Source: Plasmodium relictum (lineage: Eukaryota > Apicomplexa > Aconoidasida > Haemosporida > Plasmodiidae). From it: a stretch of 64,000 bases of DNA. Below the pieces are notes generated by a model. The model was not told the origin of the DNA and made no database searches. It was given only the letters and a program-made list of their open reading frames with translations. The DNA lies in the NCBI RefSeq assembly GCF_900005765.1, contig NC_041685.1, forward strand, positions 1,223,099 through 1,287,098. Direction: 5' to 3'. The position numbers were made by a program, and so were the translations under genes. Below, piece after piece: positions 11,604-22,689 of the stretch (position 1 is its first letter; every line of letters begins with the position of its first letter).

Positions 11604-11830
11604 ATAGATCATCAATAATATTGAAATAATAATACTTTATTGTAATATATATATCATTTATCTTCACATAGCCTGTATCGCCGTAAAAAAAAATACTTCA
11701 ATAAATGTAAACTCTATTATCTTTGATATTTCTATTATATTCTCAGTTAATGTGATATGGACTTATATTATGCGATGAATTCTTGATAATAAATATTTTC
11801 TTTAATTCCCATATATATATAATCACATAT

Positions 11831-12516
11831 TGGTTAATAAAATATGTTATTAACCTTTTGTAATACATTAAGCTAGTTTACTAGTCGTGTATGTACAGGT
11901 TAGCCATGCACTGACTCTAGTTAAAAAAAAAAAATATAAAGTTATTTTTTTTTTGTTTGTTTATTTTATTTATTGATTTATTAATTGGATATTCAAATAC
12001 TTGGATAGAAGTAACGAATATCCAAGTTAATGAAGAGAAAGTTTTAGGACTCCTTTATAATTTTGTATTATAATTTCTATATATAATACAAAATTAATTA
12101 AATCACTTTAAGAAAAATAAAAGTCTATAAAAGTTAAATAAAAATAAAAGCAATCCACTTGCTATCCTTTTCTTTTTCAATCTCTCTCCAAAAAAAAAAA
12201 AAAAATTCAAAAAAAAAAAAAATATAAAAAAAAATTTTGTAAAAATAAAAAAAAAAAGACATAATATAATAATAACCAAGATGTGTCTTAAAGAAAAAGC
12301 AGTAATTAGACACATTAAGTTCGTTAAGATTCTAGTATCTTGACTTTTTGCATGGAATATACTCTTAGAGAAGACATAATTAAGTTTTAAACAATTATTT
12401 GATATTATGAAATTAACTACGAACATATGTATAAGTTTTATTAAGACAAACCTTAAACTGTATATTAATTAAGGGCAATGAGTTTATTCACTGACCAGCC
12501 GGAAATTAATAAATCA
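11831..12516 (+). repeat. Group A solo LTR with perfect TSD, carrying B
   Basis: It runs from TGGTTAATAAAATATG to GGAAATTAATAAATCA and is flanked by the same 5-mer, CATAT, at 11826-11830 and 12517-12521. This fixes the ends and the 5-bp duplication size. Only about 143 bp of the 5' side and 19 bp of the 3' side of A remain; the rest of the interval is a minus-oriented B LTR (11974-12497). So most of A was lost at or after the B insertion. Confidence 0.85.
11974..12497 (-). repeat. Group B LTR inside a group A LTR
   Basis: It is 524 bp on the minus strand, plus-strand bounds TGATTTATTAATTGGATATT and TTTATTCACTGACCA. It is the most complete B copy. It carries a 107-codon open frame on the minus strand (12103-12426) whose start region is shared with the copy at 13684. 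Its flanks (TTTAT and GCCGG) do not match, in keeping with the deletion in the host A LTR. Confidence 0.85.
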
Positions 12517-13013
12517 CATATATAAATATATATTCCTTTGATTTGTTGCATGCTACTTCATATAAGGATTGGATTATTTCATCTAAACATATTTCCATTG
12601 TTAGGTTGTATTTATATTATAGAGTTTGCCAAATTATAGGATTGTATTGTATATTCTAAGATTTTCTATGATTTGGTAAACCCTACAATATAACTACAAG
12701 TAATAAATAAGATAATATTTTCTAATATATCAGAATTTCGATTATTATTGATGGATTTTTCTAAATGTAGCACCTTAATATTTGTTCCCATAATTAAGAA
12801 CTTGGACAGCTTAATTCTTAACTATATGCTGCAAGTTTGTACTCTTATCCATGGATAAAGTTGTTATATATTGTAAGCTTTAAATAACGAATAATTATGT
12901 ATTATACATGTCTTTTGATACTTTTTGAATATATACTATACTTCAAAATTAATAAGTAGAATGAAATTATTTCACAAGGATAATTCATTAGATTTAGATA
13001 ATTTATCTAATGT
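12517..13013. other. Unique segment with two inverted repeats
   Basis: This 497-bp piece between two LTR stacks is less AT-extreme than its surroundings and is not recognisably LTR. Around 12612-12692 it contains an imperfect inverted repeat with about 30-bp arms (TTTGCCAAATTATAGG pairing with CTATGATTTGGTAAA). A smaller one lies around 12789-12828 (CATAATTAAGAA against TTCTTAACTATATG). No coding frame is evident. Confidence 0.5.
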
Positions 13014-14135
13014 TGGTCAATGATTAAATTCATTGCCCTTAATTAATTGGTTAATAAAAGCTATTATTAACCTTTTTCAGTACAATATGCTATGTTACTG
13101 TACGTGTATATACAAGTACCCATTCTCTGACTGATTAACAAAGGATATTATCATTTTTGTAGTACACTAAGCTAGTTTGTTGTATGTGTATATACAAACT
13201 AATATGTACTGACACTAATAAAAAAAAAAAAAAATATATATATATACACTTTTTTTTTTTGTGTTTGTTTATTTTTGTTTTTTTGAAATATTTTAAAAAA
13301 AAAAAATAAATAATTTTTTTTTTTTTTTGTGAGAAATTTTTAGCAAATAAAAATTTATTTATCTTTTATAAAAATAAAAGATAAAATTAATAATGTTTTT
13401 GTGATAATCAATGTATATTTTGAAATAACATTGAATAAGATAAATTTTTGACTTTATTAATTGTTATAGTTTGTATGTATGTTTTTTAATTAAAAGAATA
13501 AATAATTCTTTGTAAATAAAAACTCATTTATAACAATTAACAAGTCTATTAAAATCGTAATAAAATTTTACTCAGTCATAAATGCTCTTTATTAATTTGT
13601 TTGTTTAATACTCTAGCAAAGTCATTAAACGGCCAATTAATAAATCATTAATATACAGTTTAGGGTTTGTCTTAATAAAACTTATGTATATGTTCGTAGT
13701 TAATTTTATAATATCAAATAAGTATTTAAAACTTAATTATGTCTTCTCTAGGAGTATATTCCATGCAAAAAGTCAAGATACTAGAATCTTGACGAACTTA
13801 ATGTGTCTAATTACTGTTTTTTCTTTAAGACACATCTCGGTTATTATTATATTGTCTTTTTTTTTTATTTTTACAAAATTTTTTTTTATATTTTTTTTGG
13901 GATGGATTCTTTTTTTTTTGGAGAGAGATTGAAAAAGAAAAGGATAGCAAATGGATTGCTTTTATTTTTATTTAACTTTTATAGACTTTTATTTTTCTTA
14001 AAGTGATTTAATTAATTTTGTATTATATATAGAAATTATAATACCAAATTATAAAAGAGTCCTAAAACTTGCTCTTTATTAACTTGGATATTCATTACTT
14101 CTATCCAAGTCTTTGAATATCCAATTAATAAATCA
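13014..14135 (+). repeat. Group B LTR split by a group A LTR
   Basis: It starts TGGTCAATGATTAAAT, is interrupted at 13048-13647 by a plus-oriented A LTR, then resumes and ends CCAATTAATAAATCA at 14135. Flanking 5-mers are AATGT and AATAT, a slightly worn target duplication. Without the A insert it is about 517 bp, like the other B copies. The part after the insert has an open frame (13684-13932) similar to that in the minus copy at 12103. Confidence 0.88.
13048..13647 (+). repeat. Group A LTR inserted in B, perfect TTAAT TSD
   Basis: TGGTTAATAAAAGC to CCAATTAATAAATCA, with TTAAT directly before (13043-13047) and after (13648-13652). The uninterrupted B copy at 11974 has a single TTAAT at this point, so the pre-insertion site is known. 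The A start appears twice in tandem: a first 5' end at 13048, then a second, slightly different one near 13131 (CTGATTAACAAAGGATATTA). Confidence 0.9.
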
Positions 14136-16315
14136 AATATCTTAATCTTTATTATACTCCAGCTTTTGTGGGTACTCAATTGTACGTTTCGTCAAAAACA
14201 GCTATATATACACATATATTTAAGTTTATTCATTTATAAATTCTTTATATTATTTATTGAAGATGAAATTCATAAATAAGATAAACATATCCTAGAGTTA
14301 CCAAGGAATAACTAGTGCATTGAATATGCTACGATTTTATGATAAATTCATAAGTTAAATTTAATTGTTAGTATAATATTACAATTATACAATATTTTTT
14401 ATTCATCATTCACATATTATAAAATAATCATTGACATAATTTATAAAATCAAGACTTTTCAATAAAATTATTACAATATTTTTACTTGTAAAACTCTAGT
14501 ACCAACTCGATTATGTTCAGAAATAAAATATATGTACAAAAAGAAAAAAAAATTCATAAAAATAATAGATTATTTCAATTTTTAAAAAACATTGTTTTCA
14601 GATAAGTTGCATGACTTTTAATAAAGTGTTTATTATATTTAAATGTTACAATTTTTAAATAAATTACCAATTCATATTTTATGTCTTTACCTAAATCATT
14701 TACTTTGTTTAATTTACTCCGTAAAATAAATTTAAGTATAAAAGATAATAATTAATTTATTAGTAAGTAATCCTTGTTGCTTCTTTACAATTATATAATA
14801 TTCACTTATTTCAGTGTACTATCTAAAAAAAATATATTAATATAGTATGTCAATTTTTAAAGTATTTTAAGTAATAAGTTTTTTATATCATAGTAAATAT
14901 AAGCAAGGATTTATAGGAATAGATGAAAGAAGAATATTATAATAAAATACTTTAACACTTAAGTAACATTTTAAGTTTAATTTCAAATAATAGTTAAATA
15001 AATAAAAGTATAAATAGTAACTTACAGTTTTGGTAGAAATATAAATTTATTGATAACTTATATAAATAGCACTTATTTTTTTAATAAAAATAAAATTTCT
15101 TAATTACAATGATAAATTATATGCTATTTTCTGAGGGCAAAGAAACGTTCACTTATCTTTTTAATAAAATTAATTTTTTCTTTTTTTTCTATTTTATTTA
15201 TATATTCAACTGTTCAAGTATGAAACTTTTGGAATTTCTTTTTATTTAAACAAAAATCATAATTAACATTTTACATCTCATAAAAATTGATACATATTGT
15301 ATTTCTGGGTTAAACACTTTTTTATTTTGGAATAAAACATTTAATATAACATATATGAGAAAGCAAAAAAATGAAATAATTCATTTGCAATATTATAGAA
15401 ATCATTTTTACATGTTTTTCACAATTCACAAAATCTTTCATCATCATGAAAAGCTATATTCAAAAAAATGTTTTTTTTTTCAAGATGAGAAGTAAATTAA
15501 CGTTACACTATAAAATTGGAAAATTATTATAAAAATTAAAAATATTTCTAATGAAAATTTTTTAATACATATGATGAATTGCAATACATGTAGTTAATAA
15601 TAATCTTAAATTTATTTTAAATAATAGTAAAATAAATAAAATTTATTTATAAAGAATTTATAATTCTGTAATGAGGTTAGATATCCTTAAATAGTGTAAT
15701 GATAATATGAAAATTTTGATAATCATAGAAAAAAAAAATAAATAAGGATGATAAATTAATAAGAGTGTTTCGTCAATTAAAAATTAAAGGAAATCAAATT
15801 ATAATGAATCTTTCTCTTTTGTATATAAATAAAATTTTTAATATAATAAAATATTTTTATGCAAAAAAATAATTGTTTATTTTGATTGTATAGATATAAT
15901 AATAGTTATTATAAAATCCTTGATAAATTATTTTTTATGGTTATAATAGTGAAAATTAAGATACTAATAATAATAATTATAATACTCTATGAAAAGAATT
16001 TTAGTTGTATTTACGGAGATAACAATAGTTTTTATAATTAAATGATATAATATTACAATTAATATATATATGTATATATAAGAAAAATATTGCTTTTATT
16101 AAAAAAAATTAAAGTGATAATTTAAATCAATATTTTAAACTATATGAACAAATAAAAGTAATATCGTGTTACAAATTTTCTTTATATATATATAAAGAAA
16201 ATATACAAAATAAAATATTTGTTAAATGAATTAAAGTAAAAAGATTGTATAGTGTTATTGCATTCATTCATCATCTTATTGTTACCAAATAGCATACGTT
16301 CAACGATCAGTTGTG
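14136..16315. other. AT-rich intergenic DNA, no gene seen
   Basis: Poly(A)/poly(T)-rich sequence with no LTR landmarks and no frame with credible composition. It lies downstream of the minus-strand gene at 16316-16936, so it may hold its 3' UTR. Confidence 0.6.
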
Positions 16316-16936
16316 TTATTCCCCGAGAATAGATGAGACATCATCAAATATTCCAATATTTGATTCCTCTGTATTATAAGGTATATGGATATCTTCTCCT
16401 TCTCCTTCTCCTTCTCCTTCTTCTTCTTCTACTACTTCTTCTCCATCTGATGTTAGTTCAGGTGAATGCGTATTTATTTGTGTTCTTCTCAATGCTCTAC
16501 TAGAGGAATTACCCTATAATATAAAATAATAATAATTTGAAAAAATGAATTTTTTATATCAATAAATTTTATTTCAGATTATTAAAAAAAGTGTAAGAAA
16601 TGAAAAATTCTATAAATATAAATTTTATCTTACTCTACGATATGCTAAATGAAGAACTATAGGTACCAACATAGCCATATTCATGAAATTACTATCAAAA
16701 AATACACCTGATCCATGACCTTGGCCAGAGTTTTCAAAATTTGATAGAGAATTTTGTGAATGCGCGTTACTTTCTAAGAGGATTTGTGGTTCTAATAGAA
16801 CATGTATATGATCAGAATTATCAGGGATATAAATAAGTTCCGATAATTCATCTAATGTATCTGTTACAGGAAGTGGTACTTCAGATTCATTTTGGTCTGA
16901 AGAGGTGCTGTTACCTTCTGTTTGTTCAGGATACAT
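16316..16936 (-). CDS. Two-exon hypothetical protein with acidic tail
   Basis: The spliced model is exon 1 16936-16634 and exon 2 16513-16316, giving 166 residues. Exon 1 starts at an ATG with in-frame stops just upstream and ends before GTAAGATAA. The 120-base intron ends TATTATAG. Exon 1 is Ser/Asn/Glu-rich with no signal peptide at its start, then a moderately hydrophobic stretch near residues 86-98 (MAMLVPIVLHLAY) just before the splice site. Exon 2 (65 residues) begins GNSSSRALRRTQIN and has a Glu/Gly run encoded by a GAA/GGA microsatellite. The layout (a membrane-like segment closing one exon, a charged tail in the next) resembles the 3' ends of subtelomeric pir or STP1-type genes. There is no sequence match I can name. 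It may be a small independent gene or the 3' remnant of a longer one. Confidence 0.55.
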
Positions 16937-19901
16937 ATTTAATTATTATATTTAAAAAAAAAAAAGACAGTATTTTTAATGTAAAAACTAATTTTAGTTC
17001 ATAAAATATATAATTTTATAATAATATTCAAATAGAATTATTGTTTAAAATTATTTAAAAATAGGCAGTAAAATAATAATTAATATTATAAAATAAGTAA
17101 AAATGAAAAATAATTAGATATTCTAAAATAAAGAATAATATTTATTATTTATTTTAATATTATTCATTATAAAAAACTCTAGATAATAAATTAAATATAT
17201 TCATTAAAATATTAAATTTCTTTTTTAAGCTTTAAACAGCCATTATTTCAATTAATGAATTTTCTATTTAATTTTTTCAGTATTCTTCATAATACAAACA
17301 ATTTAAACTATAAAGAAATATATATAATTTAAAAGATTACATAATTTTTTATTGATACTTTTCAAAAATACAACTAATTTTTGAAAAAAATAATTTTTGA
17401 TGAATTTTCTATATTTATCAGAAATTTTAATTTTTATTTGAAAATATAAAAATTTTTTATTATTATTTTATTTTACCGAATTATAATAAAAGAATAAATT
17501 TTAATTTTTTTTAGGAAATATAAAATTGAGACAAATGCTTATACAACCATAAAGTAGTATCGTTTTATTATTTTTTTTGGTTGTTTCAAAATTAATTCAA
17601 ATGTAATATGAATTTTCGGAAGAAAAAAAGTTTTTAGAAACATGCAATTAATTCTATTTATTTTTTTTTTCTATGCTTTTGAGAAGTTTTAATATATATT
17701 AATTATACAAAAATTATATAAACGATTATTTAATTGTGCACTTGATAATTAGGTATATTTTTTTTTTTTGCTTTCATTATTTTTATTTTGAGATTTAAAA
17801 AATTTTTTTTTACCCTTTTTTTTTAATTAATTTAATTTTTATTTCATTTATATATTATTTTTTTTTTTTTTTATATATATTAGTTTTTCAACATTATAGT
17901 TTTAGTTATTTAGAATATCTTAGCTAATATCAAAATAATTTTTTCTTTAATTTTTGGGTATTTTTATTTATAAAGAAACTTAAAATGAGCATGCATGCTA
18001 AATAATGGATGGAAGTGAAAAAAAAAATAACTTGCTATATTAAAAGCAAAAAAAACATAAAAATTGTGATATATTTTTAATTGTAAATAATATTATTTTT
18101 TTTTAGAAAATAATAGGAATATTTTTTTTTTTAATTTACTTTTTACTTTTAATTTATATATAAGATCAATTAAATATTTTTTTTTCTGTTTAGGAAAAAT
18201 ACATAATTTTATATACTATTTTAAATACATATATTAAATACTATTTAATTTTTTTTTTTATGAATTATTGAATATATATCAAGGATGAAATTTTTAATTA
18301 TTACAAAATAAGTTAATACTACAATATAAGTACTATTGAATTTCCTAATCAACTATCAAGTAACTATGATAATATATTTGACTATTATAATATATATATA
18401 TATATTCATGGCATTTTTTTTATTGTTATTTATCTTCACCTATTAGAAGGCATTATTCCTTTTTTTAAATTTTCTTTTTTTCCAATTATTTTTGGGTATT
18501 TTATTTATTTATAAAAAAAGAAAATTTTTTGGGTAATGAATATTATTCTTAAAAATGTTTTTTCCTAATTAAAAACTTTAAATTTTATTTAATACATAGA
18601 GAATTTTTTTTCATTAAGTAATATTAGATTTGATCTTTTACTTTTTTTTTTTTGTTATGAGCATAAAATTCAAAGTTATTCATTTAATGCATATGGCTAA
18701 TGTAAAAGTAAATCTTTTTAATTTTTTTACTTTAAATTGAATTTGAAGGTGCTATTATTATTCTATAAATATATAGTATATATAAATAGTAAGCAGCTAA
18801 ATGAGATATTAATCTTTTTAGATACACGAGATTATTCTATTAATTAAAAGTAAATAACACTTCATAAAAATTTCTTAAGAGAAAATTAACTAATCATCTA
18901 GCTATAATTAGTTCTATTAAAGTAGGTTTTAAAAAAATTATAAAATTTTTTTAACATTATTTTTTTTGTGTAGTATTGTTTCTCCTTTAGATACTTTAAA
19001 TTTAATTTTTAATTATTAATTTAATGAATTTTTGGAATAATGATATATTCTTTTTTTAAATTATGTTGACATACAATGGAGAATAAAAAAATTAGAATAA
19101 ATTATTTTTATAACAAGTATTTCTCTTTTAAAATATGTATCATGTTTATTTTTATGTTATAATTCAAAATGTTAAAACAAGAACAATTTCAACGATTAGA
19201 CAATAATTTAACTATTAAGTTTACTCTGAAATTGAAAAATAGGCAATTTTATAAACCAGATATTATTAATTTTTTCTCTTTATATCAAAAATTAGTAAAA
19301 ATAGCATAATATTTATCTTTCAGAACTTAAGTTCTATAAATTAATTATATCAGTTGAAATATCCTTGCCAAGTGTAGAAAATTAAATTAATTTTTTCATA
19401 ATAATAATACTTATATTAGTGGCAAATAATATTTGTTTAAAGTATATTACATAATATTTTTGTGAGATAAATTCCAAAATTACTTTTTATTGTATTTTTT
19501 CATATATAAAATCAAATTAAATAACTGAAAAAAATGCTTTTTCTTAAATACTAATATAATAATACATTAATAGAAAAAAAGAAAAAAGCAATAGTCAAAT
19601 TTTTTTTAAATATGATAAATTATACATATTTTTAAGTAAAATATAAATGAAATAATATGGTCCTAAAAGGTGTCTCCATAACCTCTCTATATGAATACAA
19701 TTTATTTTTATATTTTTCACTAACTTGTATTTTTCGTTTTACTCATAATTTTTATCTTCAAATTTTTTCTTTATATGAATTTACAAATATAATGAAAAAT
19801 TTTAACAATTGTATACCATATTGTTTCTATTTTTGATTCATTTCCTTTTAAACTAATTACTATTCCCATATATTATATTTTTTCCTAAAAGTGTTCTTTA
19901 T
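16937..19901. other. AT-rich intergenic DNA, no gene seen
   Basis: About 3 kb of very AT-rich sequence with long T tracts. No LTR ends, no credible frame and no structural RNA are visible. It separates two minus-strand genes. Confidence 0.6.
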
Positions 19902-20517
19902 TTACCCACGAGCCCTTTTTGCTTTTCTTATTACTTCTACTCCTTCTTCTCCTCCTCCTTCTTCTTCTTCTCTTTCTCTCTCCATTTTCTTTTTCATTAG
20001 CCAATTATTTACTATTTGTTTTTTGATTTCTTTTGTTTGTTTCCTCCAAATTTCTCTAGAACTTTCTTTGTTTTCAATATAGCCATAACACAGTACATTT
20101 TCTTGGGGTTCCCCTGATAATTCAGGTTCTTGTTCTAATAGAAATCTTTCATATATTTCTGATTTTGTTTGTAATTCATATTTATTAGGAAATGATCCAT
20201 AATAAGTAAACTATGAGAAAAATTAAAAATTAAATGTTTAAAAGAATTTGTTTATTTATATTAGTAGGATTTTAACTTAAATATTAAAAAATTATTTATA
20301 TTTTTAAGAATATATTTAATCTTACATTACAATAATGAAAAATAAAAATTACAAGGAAAATTGTTGCAATTTTTAAAAAAAAGACAGACGTATTATTTTT
20401 TAACCTAGCATAATGTAGATTAAAACTTGATATAGATGATATTTCTGGATTTACATATTTCTTACAACTATTTAAAGAAATCCCAATATTTGAAGTTCTG
20501 CGAAATTCCATATTCAT
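19902..20517 (-). CDS. Probable exported protein, two exons, PEXEL
   Basis: The spliced model is exon 1 20517-20326 (64 codons) and exon 2 20210-19902 (102 codons plus stop), 166 residues. The donor is GTAAGATTAAAT and the acceptor CTCATAG. Exon 1 ends with a hydrophobic segment (VFFLKIATIFLVIFIF, residues about 45-60), a recessed signal/anchor. Exon 2 has a PEXEL match RFLLE at residues 86-90, the motif cut by plasmepsin V for export into the host cell. The C-terminus is charged, with two Trp residues 17 apart and a Glu/Gly-rich run from a GAA/GGA microsatellite. Exon 1 has the same length and phase as the tryptophan-rich genes at 29466 and 41245, so it is probably a short, diverged relative. 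The exact role is unknown. The open frame on the opposite strand is a shadow. Confidence 0.75.
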
Positions 20518-20962
20518 CCGTTAGATTTTTGGGGTGAAATCTTTTTTAAATGAAATTTTCTTGTTTCTAAATATAATTTATAATACTCAAGATATTTATT
20601 GAAGTAGATGTTTCTAATTTTTAAAATATATCAAAATAAGATTCAATATCCTACAGTTTCTAGTAAAAATGAAAAACAAAAATGAATAAGATAAAAGGAT
20701 AAATTTTAGAATTGGTTCATTTTACTTTATTTTTCCAAAGAAATTTTAAAAAATATTTGTATAATCATTTGTATATAATTAAATCTACTAGTAGTGCGAA
20801 AAACTTCAATAACAATTATTGCATTTTTTTTTTAATTCTCTTTAATAGAGATTTTTAGATATAGTAACTTCACATATGAATAATAAATCAAATCCTTTAA
20901 ATTATTTATATATTAATTGCAACTTTCAATTGAGAAAATTTTTTTTTTCTATTGATTGTTTT
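20518..20962. other. Upstream region of the exported-protein gene
   Basis: AT-rich sequence between the minus-strand start codon at 20517 and a D-type LTR. It should hold the promoter and 5' UTR of the gene. No specific site is recognisable. Confidence 0.4.
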
Positions 20963-21544
20963 ATTATTAATAAAATGATTTTAACTTTCTGAGATTTTAA
21001 AATAATGAAAAAGATTAATTAAAAATTTTATTAGTACATGTAAGATTTAAAAAAAAGTGCATGCATATATATGTACATACGAAGAATGTATAAAATGATT
21101 TTGTTTATAAAGATAGATATGTAGAGGAAAGAATTAATAAATATATTTTTTTAGAGAAAAATACCTTAAAAAATAGAACTGATAAAATACGTGCATTTAT
21201 TTTTTTTTTAAATTAATTTTAATTTTTTTATAGAAGTAATAATTTATTTTTCTCTCTTTATAAACGATTTTGTTATGTAGAATTTTTTGATCGAAATTAT
21301 TTATTTTAATGTGAATAAACAGAACTTACTATTAAAATAGCTATAATGAAAGCTATTAAAATTAAGAATAAGTGAAATAAAAAAGATTTATTTACTTTGT
21401 ATTATATTAATAATTATTTAAAGAGTATATAGTTATCTATAAATGATTTTGTTATAATTAAAGTATATTTTTCCTTTCATGTTCTTTATTAACTTGAATG
21501 TTTGAAATACCGTAAAAATATTTAAATAGTGAATTAATAAATTA
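20963..21544 (+). repeat. Group D LTR, 5' LTR of a truncated element
   Basis: It starts near 20963 (worn D-type hairpin start) and ends GAATTAATAAATTA at 21544. The 3' end has the D landmark TTCTTTATTAACTTGAATG followed by AATACCGTAAAAATATTTAAA. A PBS-like TGG follows after two bases, which makes it a 5' LTR with internal sequence rather than a solo LTR. Confidence 0.6.
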
Positions 21545-22689
21545 ATTGGATATAACTGCAAGATATTCGAAGACGACGTAAATGAAACCCCATGGGATTA
21601 TCAATCATACTACAATGGATAAGGGCATATAGAAGTTAAATTTCAAAAATTTCAACGAAATAAATAATTTGAGTGGAGCTTATAAGTTTACTACTAAGAA
21701 GAGCGGTAGTGTATATAAGATGAACATGCTTCAGGAATTTCCAAAAATTAGGGAAACAACTTTAAGTAGTTATTTTAAATGTTTCAAAGAATTTGAATAT
21801 ATATAACAACATTTTAAAAATGATTCAAAATTGAAGTATGTACATAGGTTAAAATGCAATTATCTTATTTGGGTAATTTTGTATCAATCAAATCCGATGA
21901 TAGAATAACATGTATTCTACAGATACAAATTAAATTGGATAGATCCATATTTATGGATGTATAAGAAAAACATAAAATATTTTTTTGACTTATAAATATT
22001 GGTCTATGAATAGCACAGTGGAAGCTACAAGTTCGTTTATTGGTGAATGTGATATACACTATAAAAGTTGTTATGTTTTGAAGAACTTAATTTATCTCAG
22101 ATAGGTTTTTTGAGAAGTTTTAGACGAATTTCCGCGTTATACATGAGGAATATTATTCCATTAAGCAAACATAAAGATATATATTTTTGTAAAGTTTTAA
22201 AATCAGTGCGAATATAAGAAAAGATTCTTATTAACAGGAATGTTTCTAAGGAATTAAAATTACAATGATGTCGAGAAAAGGCGAGATATAGGAATGAAAC
22301 ATATTAGTATTACATAATCCAATAAATATATTTGTTATAGTGAACAAATTTAAATTAAAAAGAATTGTTTACATAACAAGAAGAGATGTAATAATTAGAA
22401 TATGATAGGCTATTTAGTATCCATATGTAGAAATATAGTTTTAAGGGATAACAGAAATGATATCAGAGATATAGTAACAGATAAAATATACAATATTAAT
22501 TTCAAAAATATTTAAGAATAAGAATAATACACAGAAACTTTGTTTAATGTAAAATTACATTGTTCAGAAGTTGAAATATTTGGAGGAACAAAAGGATAAA
22601 CCTAAGTAAATATATCAAAATAACAAGGAAAATGAAAATGATGGGAACATTATTAGGAAAAGATATATAATTATTGGCGTGTGTATATG
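21545..22689 (+). mobile_element. Internal remnant of a D-type LTR element
   Basis: About 1.1 kb of sequence with higher G+C than the surroundings, lying between a plus-oriented D LTR and a minus-oriented D LTR. Short coding-like stretches are visible on the plus strand (for example KMNMLQEFPKIRETTLS). Position after the PBS suggests gag and perhaps protease, but no zinc knuckle or catalytic motif could be recognised. It is heavily broken and truncated before RT. Confidence 0.5.
21547..21566 (+). other. PBS-like sequence of the D-type element
   Basis: TGGATATAACTGCAAGATAT lies two bases after the LTR end, the same spacing as in the A-type element (8067). The sequence differs from the A-type PBS, so if both are real the two groups used different tRNA primers. 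Confidence 0.45.

Noticed and set aside
3021-14135. Repeated short palindromes as a CRISPR array or phage attachment sites
   Set aside because: The repeats are the ends of 500-660-bp LTRs with TG...CA termini and target duplications in a eukaryotic genome.
19891-20082. Plus-strand open frame rich in Ser and Pro
   Set aside because: It is the reverse of the GAA/GGA-rich end of the minus-strand exported-protein exon.
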